64,000 bases of DNA from positions 1 to 64,000 of the forward strand of contig UCEU01000005.1 of NCBI GenBank assembly GCA_900471485.1. Direction: 5' to 3'. Below are positions 8,325-17,589 of this stretch, piece after piece. Both the position numbers and the translations under genes were made by a program. The stretch comes from Hyphomicrobiales bacterium (lineage in GTDB: Bacteria; Pseudomonadota; Alphaproteobacteria; Rhizobiales; Rhizobiaceae). Position 1 is the stretch's first letter. Every line of letters begins with the position of its first letter. The notes below the pieces were generated by a model, which saw nothing but the letters and a program-made list of their open reading frames with translations, was not told where the DNA came from and searched no databases.

Positions 8325-8339
8325 TTAATCAACTATTAA
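8325..8339. promoter_or_regulatory. CtrA-type box TTAA-N7-TTAA upstream of rem
   Basis: TTAA at 8325-8328 and 8336-8339 with seven bases between (TCAACTA). It lies 94 bp upstream of the rem start in an AT-rich region otherwise free of genes (8151-8432). Together with the half-box at 8280 and four GANTC sites it makes a plausible cell-cycle-responsive promoter for the flagellar regulator. Confidence 0.5.
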
Positions 8340-8432
8340 TTTCTGCCAGTTAGTTCCTACAGCTTGTCCCAGAATCCCGCGATTCGTACCCATAGATCAT
8401 CGATGTGCCACAAGTGATTCGGAGGCGGACGA

Positions 8433-9104
8433 ATGATCGTAGTGGTTGATGAGCGTGAGCTCGTGAAGGATGGTTACACTTCCCTTTTTGGTCGAGAAGG
8501 CATTCCTTCGACCGGTTTTGATCCCAGCGAATTTGGCGAATGGGTGCAGACGGCTGCTGATTCTGATATCGCGGCAGTCGAGGCATTCCTGCTCGGCCAA
8601 GGGCAGCAGACGTCTGATCTGCCGCGCGCAATTCGCGATAGAACGCAGGCTCCTGTCATCGCGGTCAGCGACCAGCACTCGCTGGAAAACACGCTGGCCC
8701 TGTTTGACTGCGGCGTCGACGATGTCGTGCGCAAGCCGGTTCATCCTCGCGAGATTCTAGCGCGAGCAGCGGCGATCCGCCGCCGCCTCAAGGCAATCTC
8801 CAGCCACACCGATATCGGCGGCATCCGCGTTTTCTCGGATGGTCGCGATCCGGAAATCCACGGAGAGGTCTTCCCGCTTCCCCGTCGCGAACGCCGCATC
8901 CTGGAATTCCTCATTGCGAACCGCGGTCGGCGCGTGACGAAGACCCAGATCTTCAACGCCATCTACGGCATCTTCGACGAAGAGGTCGAGGAGAACGTGG
9001 TCGAAAGCCACATCTCCAAGCTGCGCAAGAAGCTGCGCAAGAAGCTCGGTGTCGATCCCGTCGATTCCAAGCGTTTCCTCGGTTACTGCATTGATTGGAA
9101 TTGA
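8433..9104 (+). CDS. rem: OmpR-type transcriptional regulator of late flagellar genes (Rem/FtcR)
   Basis: A 223-residue DNA-binding protein. The N-terminal ~115 residues have the fold pattern of a response-regulator receiver ([19 protein letters not shown], and later [12 protein letters not shown] with the conserved Lys-Pro). However, where the phospho-acceptor Asp should stand (about 45-52) the sequence reads [11 protein letters not shown], with no obvious DxxLLD motif, so it is an atypical receiver. The C-terminal winged helix (about 125-222: [31 protein letters not shown]) is OmpR-like. No kinase gene is adjacent. In Sinorhizobium Rem is switched on by VisNR and activates motility during exponential growth; Brucella FtcR is the orthologue. 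ATG 8433 is preceded by GGAGG at 8421. Confidence 0.93.
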   Translation: MIVVVDERELVKDGYTSLFGREGIPSTGFDPSEFGEWVQTAADSDIAAVEAFLLGQGQQTSDLPRAIRDRTQAPVIAVSDQHSLENTLALFDCGVDDVVRKPVHPREILARAAAIRRRLKAISSHTDIGGIRVFSDGRDPEIHGEVFPLPRRERRILEFLIANRGRRVTKTQIFNAIYGIFDEEVEENVVESHISKLRKKLRKKLGVDPVDSKRFLGYCIDWN

Positions 9105-9123
9105 TTTTTCAGCGGGTCGCGTG

Positions 9124-9165
9124 GCCGGATAATTTGCCCTTAGAATTCTTTCCAGGGCATCCGGC
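9124..9165 (+). other. imperfect hairpin between rem and flgE
   Basis: GCCGGA (9124-9129) pairs with TCCGGC (9160-9165) and TGCCCT (9135-9140) with AGGGCA (9154-9159), with one 5-nt bulge and a 13-nt loop. No T-run follows, so it may be a weak terminator of rem mRNA or a leader structure of the flgE transcript. Confidence 0.4.
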
Positions 9166-9175
9166 ACAGACAGCT

Positions 9176-9199
9176 TCACGCAAGGCCCACCAAATACTC
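9176..9199 (+). promoter_or_regulatory. weak copy of the flagellar element before flgE
   Basis: TCACGCAAG, nine bases with ACCA at the same inner place as (A/G)CC(A/T) in the better copies, then ATACTC. It lies 33 bp before flgE. It matches the first half well and the second half poorly. Confidence 0.25.
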
Positions 9200-9231
9200 T
9201 CAGGTCTACTACAGGAAAACGGGGTTTTCAG

Positions 9232-10539
9232 ATGAGCATTTTCGGCAGCATGAAGACGGCTGTATCGGGCATGAACGCACAGGCGAACCGCCTCAGCACC
9301 GTGGCCGACAACATCGCCAACGTAAACACATCGGGCTACAAGTCGGTCTCCACTGCCTTCTCATCTCTCGTGCTGCCGTCGAGCTCCGGCAACTACAATT
9401 CCGGTGGCGTTCAGACAAGCGTACGCCAGGCTGTTTCGGCCCAGGGTGATATCTCCTACACGACCTCGAGCTACGATCTGGCGATTTCGGGCGACGGTTT
9501 CTTCATCGTTCAGAGCCCTGATGGCGTGCCGGTCCTGACGCGTGCCGGCGACTTCAGCCCGGATGACGAAGGCAACCTCGTCAATTCCGCCGGCTTCAAG
9601 CTGATGGGTTATTCCTATGACAGCGGCTCTCCCGCAGTTGTCGTCAACGGCTTCTCCGGCCTTGTTCCGATCAATGTCGCCCAGCAGGGCCTGACCGCGA
9701 TCGCATCGACCACGGGCACCTTCTCCGGCAACCTGAACTCGAACGCGGCTGTCGCCACCGGCAACCTGCCGAGCGACAACGTCACGCCGATGACGGCCGA
9801 CACCAAGCAGATCTCGATGGTCGGCTACGACAAGCTCGGCAACACGGTTCAGTACGACTTCTACTTCACCAAGACCGCGGTTACGTCGCCGACGCCGACC
9901 GACGGTTCGGCCGCCAGCACCTGGGAAGTGACGGTCTTCCGCCACGCCGATGCGGCCACCGGCGGCACCACCTCGTTCCCCTACACTGCTGTAGCGCCCG
10001 CGACGACCGCGGTTGTCGGCAGCGGCACGATGACGTTCGACTCTAGCGGCAAGCTGCTCACCGGCGACTCGCTGACGATCGACGATCCGGTCACCACGGG
10101 TTCGATCCAGATGGACCTCTCCGGCTTCACGCAGCTCGCGTCCGAATTCGCCGGCAAGGGTACGCCGAACGGCCAGGCTGCGAGCCCCGTCGACAGCGTC
10201 ACGATCGACAAGGATGGCACGGTCTACGCTAAGTACAGCGACGGCACCTCCAAGGCGCTATACCGCGTGCCGCTGGCAACCGTCGCGAGCCCGGACAACC
10301 TGACGCTCATGAGCGGCAACGTCTACAGCGCCAACGGCGCATCGGGTGTGACCGTTACCGGCTTCCCGCAGACGAACGGCTTTGGCACCATCCAGTCGGG
10401 CGCCATCGAAAGCTCCAACGTCGATCTCGCCGGCGAATTGACCGAGATGATCGAAGCGCAGCGCAGCTACACCGCCAATTCCAAGGTGTTCCAGACGGGG
10501 TCCGACATCATGGACGTCCTCGTCAACCTCAAGAGATAA
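9232..10539 (+). CDS. flgE: flagellar hook protein FlgE
   Basis: A 435-residue structural subunit of the hook, exported through the flagellar type III system. The N terminus (MSIFGSMKTAVSGMNAQANR, then TVADNIANVNTSGYKS) is the flagellar rod/hook signature. The region YDLAISGDGFFIVQSPDG is the second conserved block. The C terminus (SSNVDLAGELTEMIEAQRSY, then ANSKVFQTGSDIMDVLVNLK) is the matching D0 helix. The Ser/Thr/Gly-rich middle (about 130-380) is the variable outer domain. ATG 9232 is 127 bp after rem. flgK follows 19 bp downstream. Confidence 0.97.
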   Translation: MSIFGSMKTAVSGMNAQANRLSTVADNIANVNTSGYKSVSTAFSSLVLPSSSGNYNSGGVQTSVRQAVSAQGDISYTTSSYDLAISGDGFFIVQSPDGVPVLTRAGDFSPDDEGNLVNSAGFKLMGYSYDSGSPAVVVNGFSGLVPINVAQQGLTAIASTTGTFSGNLNSNAAVATGNLPSDNVTPMTADTKQISMVGYDKLGNTVQYDFYFTKTAVTSPTPTDGSAASTWEVTVFRHADAATGGTTSFPYTAVAPATTAVVGSGTMTFDSSGKLLTGDSLTIDDPVTTGSIQMDLSGFTQLASEFAGKGTPNGQAASPVDSVTIDKDGTVYAKYSDGTSKALYRVPLATVASPDNLTLMSGNVYSANGASGVTVTGFPQTNGFGTIQSGAIESSNVDLAGELTEMIEAQRSYTANSKVFQTGSDIMDVLVNLKR

Positions 10540-10558
10540 GTAGGGTAACGGCCTAGCC

Positions 10559-12019
10559 ATGTCGCTCACGTCCGCACTGAACACCGCCCAGAGCATATTC
10601 AACAATACCGGCACTCAAAGCAGTGTGGTATCGAACAATATCGCGAACTCCAGCAACAGTGACTACAATCGCCGTCAGGCGATGGTCACGACGTCGCTGA
10701 ACGGCTCGCAAGTGGTCAAGATCAGCCGCGCTCAGGAAGACGCACTGCTGAAGCAGTGGCTCAAGGCCAGTGCCCAGGACGCCGGTCAGCAGACCTTGCT
10801 GGGCGGCCTCACCGACCTGAAGTCGATCATGGGCGGCAACGACTACGAGACGTCGCCGGCCACTTATCTCTCGACGTTCCAGCAGAAGCTCCAGGCATTC
10901 CAGACTTCGCCGAGCAGCACGATCGCGGCGCAGAGCGCGATCACGGCGGCGCAGGACGTGGCCAACTCGCTCAACACGGCCTCCAAGGCCGTGCAGGCGG
11001 AGCGCCAGGCCGCCGACAAGGAAATCGCGACCCAGGTCTCGACCCTGAACACGCTGCTATCGCAGTTCAAGACCGCCAACGACGCGGTCAAGAGCGCAAC
11101 GGCAAACGGTGGCAACACGGCTGACGCGCTCGATCAGCGCGAGAAGCTCCTCAAGCAGATTTCGTCGATCGTCGGCGTCAACGCGGTTGATCGCGACAAC
11201 GGCGACATGGCGCTCTACACGACCGACGGCACGGTCGTTTTCGACACCATTCCGCGCACGGTGACATTCGTCGCGCAGAGCACCTATACCGCCGCCGTCA
11301 AGGGCAACGCGATCTACATTGATGGCGTTGCGCTGCAGTCCGGACAGGGTGCAACGACGAATGCCCAGGGCAGCCTGCAGGCGCTCGTGCAGATCCGCGA
11401 CGAGATCGCACCGAAGCTGCAGTCGCAGCTCGATGAGATCGCCAAGACGTTGGTCAAGACCTTCTCGGAAACCGACGGCACAACGACACAGCCCGGCCTG
11501 TTCACCTGGAACACGCTCGGCGGCCTCACCGGCGACACGCCGACGACGGGTGATGTGATCGACGGCATTTCCACCACGATCACCGTGAACCCGGCGGTCA
11601 TCACCAGCCAGGGCGGCGATCCGATGAAGTTGCGGGACGGTACGATCACCGGCCTCACCAACCTCAATCCGGACAATAACAGCGGCTTCTCCGGCAATCT
11701 CGATGCGCTCTACACTGCGCTCGGCACCGCCCAGACCTTCTCGTCGGATGCCGGCATTTCGTCGAACGTCACGCTGCTGGATTACGCGTCGAACTCGATC
11801 GGCTGGCTCGAACAGTATCGTAGCGATGCCACCACCGCGTCGGAGAATACCTCCGCGGCGCTCTCGCGCTCGACCGAAGCATATTCGAATGAAACTGGCG
11901 TCAACCTCGACGAAGAACTGACACTGCTTCTTGATATTGAACAATCCTATAAGGCCGCGACCAAGATCCTCAATTCGATCGACGAAATGATGAAGGCGCT
12001 GCTGGACATAGCGAGCTAA
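10559..12019 (+). CDS. flgK: flagellar hook-associated protein 1 FlgK
   Basis: A 486-residue junction protein between hook and filament. The N terminus (MSLTSALNTAQSIFNNTGTQ, then VVSNNIANSSNSDYNRR) carries the flagellar NxIAN(x)xSxxYxR signature. The region ALDQREKLLKQISSIVGVNA is a typical FlgK block. The C-terminal helix (GVNLDEELTLLLDIEQSYKA, ATKILNSIDEMMKALL) completes the D0 coiled coil. It sits 19 bp after flgE and 3 bp before flgL, consistent with stoichiometric co-expression. Confidence 0.96.
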   Translation: MSLTSALNTAQSIFNNTGTQSSVVSNNIANSSNSDYNRRQAMVTTSLNGSQVVKISRAQEDALLKQWLKASAQDAGQQTLLGGLTDLKSIMGGNDYETSPATYLSTFQQKLQAFQTSPSSTIAAQSAITAAQDVANSLNTASKAVQAERQAADKEIATQVSTLNTLLSQFKTANDAVKSATANGGNTADALDQREKLLKQISSIVGVNAVDRDNGDMALYTTDGTVVFDTIPRTVTFVAQSTYTAAVKGNAIYIDGVALQSGQGATTNAQGSLQALVQIRDEIAPKLQSQLDEIAKTLVKTFSETDGTTTQPGLFTWNTLGGLTGDTPTTGDVIDGISTTITVNPAVITSQGGDPMKLRDGTITGLTNLNPDNNSGFSGNLDALYTALGTAQTFSSDAGISSNVTLLDYASNSIGWLEQYRSDATTASENTSAALSRSTEAYSNETGVNLDEELTLLLDIEQSYKAATKILNSIDEMMKALLDIAS

Positions 12020-12022
12020 GCC

Positions 12023-13069
12023 ATGAAAAGTTCATTTATTTCTAGTTCAGCCATTCAGAACGCGATGCGGTTGACGATCCGTCAGTCGCAGAAGCAGATG
12101 GTCAATTCCGCTCTCGAAGCGACGACGGGTGTTTACGCTGATATCGGCGTATCGCTGGGCTCAGGTGCGGCCAAGAGCGTCAACTTTACCGCCGAACTCA
12201 ACCGCATCACCGCATTGAAGGGCAGCAACTCTGTCGTCAGCGGGCGGATGGCAGCTTCGCAGCTGGGCCTCGACAGCATGAAGACGGCTGGCGACGCGCT
12301 GGTTTCGAAACTGACCGCGCTGCAGGGCAGCCAGGACAAGACCAGCATCACCGTTGCGCTGCAATCGGCCGGCGACGCTCTGTCATCGCTGATGGATACG
12401 GCGAACTCGCGCTACAACGGCGAGTATCTGTTCTCCGGCATCAATACCGACGTGCAGCCGCTGCAGAACCAGTCGGCGACGGTGACGGCCAACATCCAGT
12501 CCGCGCTGACCACCTACGCCACCGGGCTTGGCAAGAACGTCAGTGATCTGACTGGCGACGAGATGGAAACCTTCATCACCGGGACCGTCGAGCCGATGTT
12601 CTCCGAGGCAAGCTGGACCGATCCGACGACGGGTTGGTCGAGCGCTTCCGATCAGAACATGACGAGCCGCATCAGCAATTCGGAAGTCATCACCTCTTCC
12701 ACCAATGCCAATTCGGAAGGCATGCGCTATTTTGCTCTCGCCGCCGTAACGGTTTCGGCCCTGGCGGGCCAGGATCTGAGCGCCGACGCGCTGGGCAAGG
12801 TCACCTCGATGGCCATTGGCTACTCAGCCCAGGCAACGTCGGGAATCGTGACGCAGGCAAGCCAGCTCGGCCTCTCGCAGGAGCGGCTCGAAAAGGCCAA
12901 CGACGCACTCGATGCGCAGACGGGCATCATCCAGAACAAGCTCGTCGACCTGCAGGGCGTCGATCAGTCTGAAGCATCGACACTGGTCAACGCGCTGCAG
13001 ACGCAGTTGGAAACCGCCTACACGATCGTATCGAAGATCCAGCAGCTGAGCCTCGTGAATTACCTTTGA
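12023..13069 (+). CDS. flgL: flagellar hook-associated protein 3 FlgL
   Basis: A 348-residue second junction protein, structurally related to flagellin. The N-terminal helical region (MKSSFISSSAIQNAMRLTIR) and the C-terminal helix (about 290-348, ending TIVSKIQQLSLVNYL) resemble flagellin D0/D1. The block YNGEYLFSGINTDVQPL is typical of FlgL. It begins 3 bp after the flgK stop and follows the canonical flgE-flgK-flgL-flaF-flbT rhizobial order. Confidence 0.95.
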   Translation: MKSSFISSSAIQNAMRLTIRQSQKQMVNSALEATTGVYADIGVSLGSGAAKSVNFTAELNRITALKGSNSVVSGRMAASQLGLDSMKTAGDALVSKLTALQGSQDKTSITVALQSAGDALSSLMDTANSRYNGEYLFSGINTDVQPLQNQSATVTANIQSALTTYATGLGKNVSDLTGDEMETFITGTVEPMFSEASWTDPTTGWSSASDQNMTSRISNSEVITSSTNANSEGMRYFALAAVTVSALAGQDLSADALGKVTSMAIGYSAQATSGIVTQASQLGLSQERLEKANDALDAQTGIIQNKLVDLQGVDQSEASTLVNALQTQLETAYTIVSKIQQLSLVNYL

Positions 13070-13105
13070 TGATCAAAGGTGCGAAATACAAAGAAGGATG
13101 CATGA

Positions 13106-13453
13106 ATGTATCAGTTCTCTTACGCCGAGGTCATGCAGGACTCGGTGGCCGATGCGAAGGAGCGGGAGCGTCAAGTTCTCGACCGTTCCATCGAGCTGCT
13201 GTCCATCGCACGGGACAAAGAGAAATATAGCCGGGAAGCCATCGATGCATTGTTCTACACCCGGCGTGTTTGGGTAAGTTTCATCGAAGATCTCAAGCAT
13301 CCGGATAATCAGCTTGAAATACAGCTGCGGGCCAATCTCATCTCCATCGCAATCTGGATATTGAAGGAATGCGATCGGATCAGGCGCCGGCAGTCAACGA
13401 ACTACCAGGGCGTTATCGATATTACCACCATCATCAGGGATGGACTGAAATGA
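13106..13453 (+). CDS. flaF: flagellar biosynthesis regulator FlaF
   Basis: A 115-residue, mostly helical cytoplasmic protein with the FlaF family features ([20 protein letters not shown] at the start, [20 protein letters not shown] in the centre). In Caulobacter FlaF is needed for flagellin synthesis and acts opposite to FlbT. Its stop overlaps the flbT start (ATGA at 13450-13453), so the two antagonists are translationally coupled. Confidence 0.95.
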   Translation: MYQFSYAEVMQDSVADAKERERQVLDRSIELLSIARDKEKYSREAIDALFYTRRVWVSFIEDLKHPDNQLEIQLRANLISIAIWILKECDRIRRRQSTNYQGVIDITTIIRDGLK

Positions 13454-13899
13454 AAAGCACACTACGCATCTCGCTCAAGGCCGGGGAAAAAATCTTCATT
13501 AATGGTGCGGTTTTGCGCGTCGACCGCAAGGTCGCGCTGGAATTCCTGAATGATGTGACCTTCCTTCTTGAAAACCACGTCCTCCAGCCGGAAGACGCGA
13601 CGACGCCGCTGCGTCAGCTCTACTTCATCGCGCAGATGATCCTGATTAACCCTGAGGGCAAGGATCAGTCGACGGCGATGTTCCGCAAGTCGGTTGCCAT
13701 GCTTCTCACCTGCTTCAAGAAGGAAGAGGTCCTGGCGGAGCTCAAGCGCATCGATGGCCTGGTTTCCACCGGTCGCGCTTTCGACGCCCTAAAGGCCATT
13801 CGCGGCCTCTATGCAATCGAGGACAGCATCCTGAACAATCAGGAAATGCATCCGACGATGGTCGAGCAGATTCGCAAGGAGATCGCACCGTGGCGGTAG
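13450..13899 (+). CDS. flbT: flagellin mRNA regulator FlbT
   Basis: A 149-residue protein that in Caulobacter binds flagellin mRNA leaders and promotes their decay until the hook is finished. The family pattern [20 protein letters not shown], the central block [16 protein letters not shown] and the C-terminal helices are all present. An in-frame ATG at 13369 would extend it into flaF; ATG 13450 is the conserved start and overlaps the flaF stop. It overlaps flgD by 10 nt. Confidence 0.95.
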   Translation: MKSTLRISLKAGEKIFINGAVLRVDRKVALEFLNDVTFLLENHVLQPEDATTPLRQLYFIAQMILINPEGKDQSTAMFRKSVAMLLTCFKKEEVLAELKRIDGLVSTGRAFDALKAIRGLYAIEDSILNNQEMHPTMVEQIRKEIAPWR

Positions 13900-14324
13900 A
13901 TGGCGTTTCGAACGTAACCAGCAACACCAGCACGTCGAGCACCAAGAAATCGACGCTGCAGTACGATCAGTTTCTTCAGCTGTTGATCGCGCAGATGAAG
14001 AACCAGGATCCGACCGATCCGATGGACGCCAGCGAACAGGTTGCCCAGCTGGCGACCTTCTCGCAGGTCGAACAGACGGTTCAGACCAACACGAAGCTCG
14101 ACACGCTGCTCGCCAGCTCCAGCCTTACGCAGGCAAGCGCGTATATCGGCAAGTACATGACGAGCGCTGACGGCAGCGTCGCCGGCACGATTTCGTCGGT
14201 GAAGGTGTATTCCGACGGAATTATCGCGACGACGAGCGATGGTAAGAGTATCCTCGTTCAGGCGGGAATCACTCTCGCCGATCAGGCCCCGGCCTCGACG
14301 ACCACGACTGACTCGTCGAGCTGA
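13890..14324 (+). CDS. flgD: flagellar hook assembly (capping) protein FlgD
   Basis: A 144-residue scaffold protein that caps the growing hook. The diagnostic FlgD N-terminal motif is clear ([20 protein letters not shown], then [20 protein letters not shown]). It is shorter than enterobacterial FlgD, lacking most of the C-terminal Ig/tudor-like part, as is usual in rhizobia. The start is GTG at 13890, overlapping flbT by 10 nt. The tail is Ser/Thr-rich. A hairpin (14344-14368) separates it from fliQ. Confidence 0.94.
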   Translation: MAVDGVSNVTSNTSTSSTKKSTLQYDQFLQLLIAQMKNQDPTDPMDASEQVAQLATFSQVEQTVQTNTKLDTLLASSSLTQASAYIGKYMTSADGSVAGTISSVKVYSDGIIATTSDGKSILVQAGITLADQAPASTTTTDSSS

Positions 14325-14343
14325 GCCGCGAAACAATGAAACA

Positions 14344-14368
14344 CGGTCCGGCCGTTTCGGACGGACCG
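14344..14368 (+). other. hairpin between flgD and fliQ
   Basis: CGGTCCG (14344-14350) pairs with CGGACCG (14362-14368) across an 11-nt loop. No T-run follows. It may be an mRNA processing or partial termination point between the hook genes and the export-gate genes. Confidence 0.35.
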
Positions 14369-14393
14369 CAAGGCGATATGAGGTTGCCTGACG

Positions 14394-14660
14394 ATGAATG
14401 AAGCTGATGCGCTCGATATCTTCCAGGCTGCGATCTGGACAGTCCTTGTTTCCGCCGGTCCGGCCGTCGGTGCGGCCATGGTGGTCGGCCTCGTCATTGC
14501 GCTGCTTCAGGCGCTGACGCAGGTACAGGAAGCGACGCTGACGTTCGTTCCGAAGATTGTCACGGTTCTCATCACCATCGGCATCTCCGCACCCTTTGTC
14601 GGTTCGCAGATTTCCATTTTCACCAATATGGTGTTTTCGCGCATCCAGACCGGCTTCTGA
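14394..14660 (+). CDS. fliQ: flagellar export gate protein FliQ
   Basis: An 88-residue inner-membrane protein with two membrane helices (about 16-40 and 55-78). The family pattern is clear (ALDIFQAAIWTVLVSAGPAV, ALLQALTQVQEATLTFVPKI). FliQ forms part of the FliPQR export gate of the flagellar type III system. ATG 14394 follows a GAGGTTG ribosome site. flhA begins 88 bp downstream behind a strong copy of the shared flagellar element. Confidence 0.96.
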   Translation: MNEADALDIFQAAIWTVLVSAGPAVGAAMVVGLVIALLQALTQVQEATLTFVPKIVTVLITIGISAPFVGSQISIFTNMVFSRIQTGF

Positions 14661-14667
14661 GCCACCT

Positions 14668-14691
14668 TCGCGCAAGCTTCGCCATCTAGTT
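14668..14691 (+). promoter_or_regulatory. 24-base flagellar element (candidate promoter/Rem site), copy 2
   Basis: TCGCGCAAG, then CTTCGCCAT, then CTAGTT. The outer 15 bases match the copy at 2897 exactly with the same spacing. It lies 57 bp upstream of flhA and is followed by a 17-base inverted repeat GTGGGCAT-C-ATGCCCAC (14706-14722). Confidence 0.5.
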
Positions 14692-14705
14692 CTCGATCCG
14701 AATAG

Positions 14706-14722
14706 GTGGGCATCATGCCCAC
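14706..14722. promoter_or_regulatory. inverted repeat in the flhA leader
   Basis: GTGGGCAT and ATGCCCAC form a perfect 8-bp inverted repeat with a single central base, 26 bp before flhA. It could be an operator or a small leader hairpin. Confidence 0.3.
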
Positions 14723-14748
14723 TCCTCTCATGAAGAGACGGAATCGAA

Positions 14749-16836
14749 ATGGCGCAACCTCCTGCACTTCCCCTTCCGAAACCCGGCCTGAGCGTTCGCG
14801 ATATCGGTTTTGCCATGGGCATTATCGTTATCATCTGCGTGCTGTTCCTGCCGATCCCGCCGTTCTTGATCGACATGGGCCTGGCGTTCTCGATCGCCTT
14901 CTCGGTCCTGATCCTGATGGTGGCGCTGTGGATCAAGCGTCCGCTCGATTTCTCGTCCTTCCCGACCATCCTGCTGATCGCGACGATGACGCGACTGTCG
15001 CTCAACATCGCGACGACGCGCGTCATCCTTTCTCACGGCAATGAAGGTCATGGCGCGGCCGGCGGCGTCATCGCCGGCTTCGCGAACCTCGTCATGTCCG
15101 GCGACTTCGTGATCGGTCTGATCGTCTTCCTGATCCTGATCACCATCAACTTCATCGTCATCACCAAGGGTGCCACGCGTATCGCGGAAGTCGGCGCGCG
15201 CTTCACCCTCGACGCTATCCCCGGCAAGCAGATGTCGATCGACGCCGACCTCTCGGCCGGCATCATCGACGAGAAGGAAGCGCAGCGCCGTCGTAAGGAA
15301 CTCGAGGAAGAAAGCTCTTTCTTCGGTGCTATGGACGGTGCGTCCAAGTTCGTGCGCGGCGACGCCATCGCCGGCCTGCTGATCACCGGCATCAACGTCT
15401 TCGGCGGCATCATCATCGGATACTTCCGCCACGGCATGCCGATCGGCGAAGCCGCCGACGTTTTCGTCAAGCTCTCGGTCGGCGACGGCCTGGTCTCCCA
15501 GATGCCGGCGCTTATCGTATCGCTGGCAGCCGGCCTTCTGGTCTCGCGCGGCGGCACGGTCGGCTCGACCGAAGAAGCCGTCGTCAATCAGCTGAGCGGC
15601 TATCCCCGCGCGCTCTCGGTATCGGCTGTTCTCATGGCCATTCTCGGCCTCATGCCCGGTCTGCCCTTCATCCCCTTCATGTTCCTCGCCGGCCTTCTGG
15701 CCTTCGGCGCCTGGTTCATCCCGCGTCAGGTCGAGGCGGAAGCCCAATTGCGCCGCGAGCAGGAGGAGAAGACGGTCGTTCAGAACAAGGAACTGGAGAA
15801 AGACTCCGTCAAGTCGGTGCTGCGGAGCTCGGAAATCGAGCTCGCGCTTGGCAAGATGGTGTCTACCCGCCTGCTCGGTGCCCACCAGGAACTTGCCTTC
15901 CGTGTCAGCAAGATGCGCAAGAAGTTCGCGACCCAGTACGGCTTCGTGGTTCCCGAGATCAAGGTTACGGACGACATCGGTATCTCCGAGAAGTCCTATC
16001 AGATCCGCATCCACGGTACGACGGTCGCCTCCAATCAGCTACGCGTCGGCGAAGTTCTGGTCGTCACCGGCTCCGGCCGTCGGCCGAGCGTTCCCGGCGA
16101 CGAGATCCGCGAACCCGCGTTCGGCATGCCGGCGGTTTCCATTCTCGAAGCCTTCAGCGACGACCTCAAGCGCGAAGGCTTCCAGCCGATCGACAACGTT
16201 TCCGTCGTGCTGACGCACATGAGCGAGGTCATCCGCAACAACCTGCCTGCGCTCCTGTCCTACAAGGACGTCAAGGTGCTGATCGATCGTCTCGACCCGG
16301 AATACAAGAAGCTCGCCGACGAGATTTGCTCGTCGCACATGTCCTATTCGGGCCTGCAGGCCGTCCTGAAGCTGCTGCTCGCAGAGCGAGTCTCGATCCG
16401 CAACCTGCATCTCATCCTGGAAGCGGTCGCCGAACTCGCACCGCACGTCCGCAAGACCGAGCAGATCGTCGAACACGTGCGCGTGCGCATGGCCCAGCAG
16501 CTTTGCGGCGATCTTGCCGACAACGGTGTACTGCGCGTCCTGCGACTTGGTAGCAAGTGGGATCTGGCCTTCCATCAGGCGCTAAAGCGCGACAACAAGG
16601 GCGAAGTCATCGAATTCGACATCGACCCGCGCATGCTCGAGGAGTTCAGCGAGGAGGCGACGGAAGTTATCCGTGAATTCATGGACCGCGGCCTGCCTTT
16701 CGCCCTTGTCACCTCGCCGGAAACACGCTCCTATGTGCGCATGATCATCGAACGCTTGTTCGCAACGCTCCCCGTCCTGTCGCATGTCGAACTGGCAAAG
16801 GGCATCGAGATAAAGATTCTGGGCTCCATTTCATGA
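14749..16836 (+). CDS. flhA: flagellar biosynthesis protein FlhA
   Basis: A 695-residue component of the export gate. About eight membrane segments fill residues 15-330 (e.g. [20 protein letters not shown]). The conserved FHIPEP-like cytoplasmic loop includes [20 protein letters not shown] and [20 protein letters not shown]. The large C-terminal cytoplasmic domain (about 350-695) docks chaperone-substrate complexes. The length matches the family. The stop codon overlaps the fliR start (ATGA). Confidence 0.97.
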   Translation: MAQPPALPLPKPGLSVRDIGFAMGIIVIICVLFLPIPPFLIDMGLAFSIAFSVLILMVALWIKRPLDFSSFPTILLIATMTRLSLNIATTRVILSHGNEGHGAAGGVIAGFANLVMSGDFVIGLIVFLILITINFIVITKGATRIAEVGARFTLDAIPGKQMSIDADLSAGIIDEKEAQRRRKELEEESSFFGAMDGASKFVRGDAIAGLLITGINVFGGIIIGYFRHGMPIGEAADVFVKLSVGDGLVSQMPALIVSLAAGLLVSRGGTVGSTEEAVVNQLSGYPRALSVSAVLMAILGLMPGLPFIPFMFLAGLLAFGAWFIPRQVEAEAQLRREQEEKTVVQNKELEKDSVKSVLRSSEIELALGKMVSTRLLGAHQELAFRVSKMRKKFATQYGFVVPEIKVTDDIGISEKSYQIRIHGTTVASNQLRVGEVLVVTGSGRRPSVPGDEIREPAFGMPAVSILEAFSDDLKREGFQPIDNVSVVLTHMSEVIRNNLPALLSYKDVKVLIDRLDPEYKKLADEICSSHMSYSGLQAVLKLLLAERVSIRNLHLILEAVAELAPHVRKTEQIVEHVRVRMAQQLCGDLADNGVLRVLRLGSKWDLAFHQALKRDNKGEVIEFDIDPRMLEEFSEEATEVIREFMDRGLPFALVTSPETRSYVRMIIERLFATLPVLSHVELAKGIEIKILGSIS

Positions 16837-17585
16837 TAACTGACCCGCAAGGGACCGTGCTGGCGCTCTTCCTGATTTTCTGCAGGATCGGCGGCTGCGT
16901 CATGGCGATGCCCGGCTTTTCGTCTGCGCGCATCCCGATGCAGATCAGGCTCTTCATGGCCGCTGCCCTGTCCCTTGCGATCCTGCCCGTTCTTTGGGAT
17001 ACCGTCTATCCAACAGTCCATACGTCCAGCGCGACCTATATCGGCTTCATCTTCAGCGAATTGCTGATCGGCCTGATGTACGGAATGCTGGCGCGCCTCT
17101 ACACGCTGGGTCTCCAGTTCGCCGCCAGCATTATCGGCATGATGATCGGCTATTCGCAGCCCGGTGCCGGCGATATCTTCGAAGATGCGCCGGAGAGCAG
17201 CCTTTCGGGCTTCATCACCTTCGCCGGCATGATGATTCTCTTCATGATGGACTTTCATCACATCGTCTTTCGGGCGTTGGTCGATTCCTACACGGCCATG
17301 CCCTTCGGTGGCGTCATGCAGATGCGCGCCACGCTGATATCGTTTACCGACACGCTCTCGTCCACGACCTACATCATGCTGCGGCTGTGCAGCCCGTTCC
17401 TCATCTACGGCCTGATGTTCAACGTTGCCATCGGCTTCATCAATAAGCTCGCGCCGCAGATGCCGGTCTACTTCATTTCCGCGCCTTACCTGCTGCTCGG
17501 CGGCCTGTTCCTCTTCTACTTCTCCGTGGCCGCGCTGGTCAGCCAGTTCGGTCAGTCCTTCGCCACCGTTTTCATTGGCAGGTAG
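16833..17585 (+). CDS. fliR: flagellar export gate protein FliR
   Basis: A 250-residue membrane protein of the FliPQR gate with about six hydrophobic segments. Family patterns include [20 protein letters not shown] near the N terminus and [20 protein letters not shown] in the centre. ATG 16833 overlaps the flhA stop, so gate components are made together. The next gene starts 4 bp after its stop. Confidence 0.96.
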   Translation: MITDPQGTVLALFLIFCRIGGCVMAMPGFSSARIPMQIRLFMAAALSLAILPVLWDTVYPTVHTSSATYIGFIFSELLIGLMYGMLARLYTLGLQFAASIIGMMIGYSQPGAGDIFEDAPESSLSGFITFAGMMILFMMDFHHIVFRALVDSYTAMPFGGVMQMRATLISFTDTLSSTTYIMLRLCSPFLIYGLMFNVAIGFINKLAPQMPVYFISAPYLLLGGLFLFYFSVAALVSQFGQSFATVFIGR

Positions 17586-17589
17586 CGAG

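Larger units (their letters stand above)
8244..8420. promoter_or_regulatory. cluster of four GANTC (CcrM-type) sites before rem
   Basis: GACTC (8244), GAATC (8372), GATTC (8381) and GATTC (8416) occur within 177 bases between the transglycosylase gene and rem. GANTC is the CcrM methylation site of alphaproteobacteria, and its methylation state can make promoters cell-cycle dependent. Functional use is inferred. Confidence 0.35.

Noticed and set aside
14728..16014. A 428-codon frame on the - strand
   Set aside because: It is antisense to flhA, very Asp/Glu/His-rich, with no domain.
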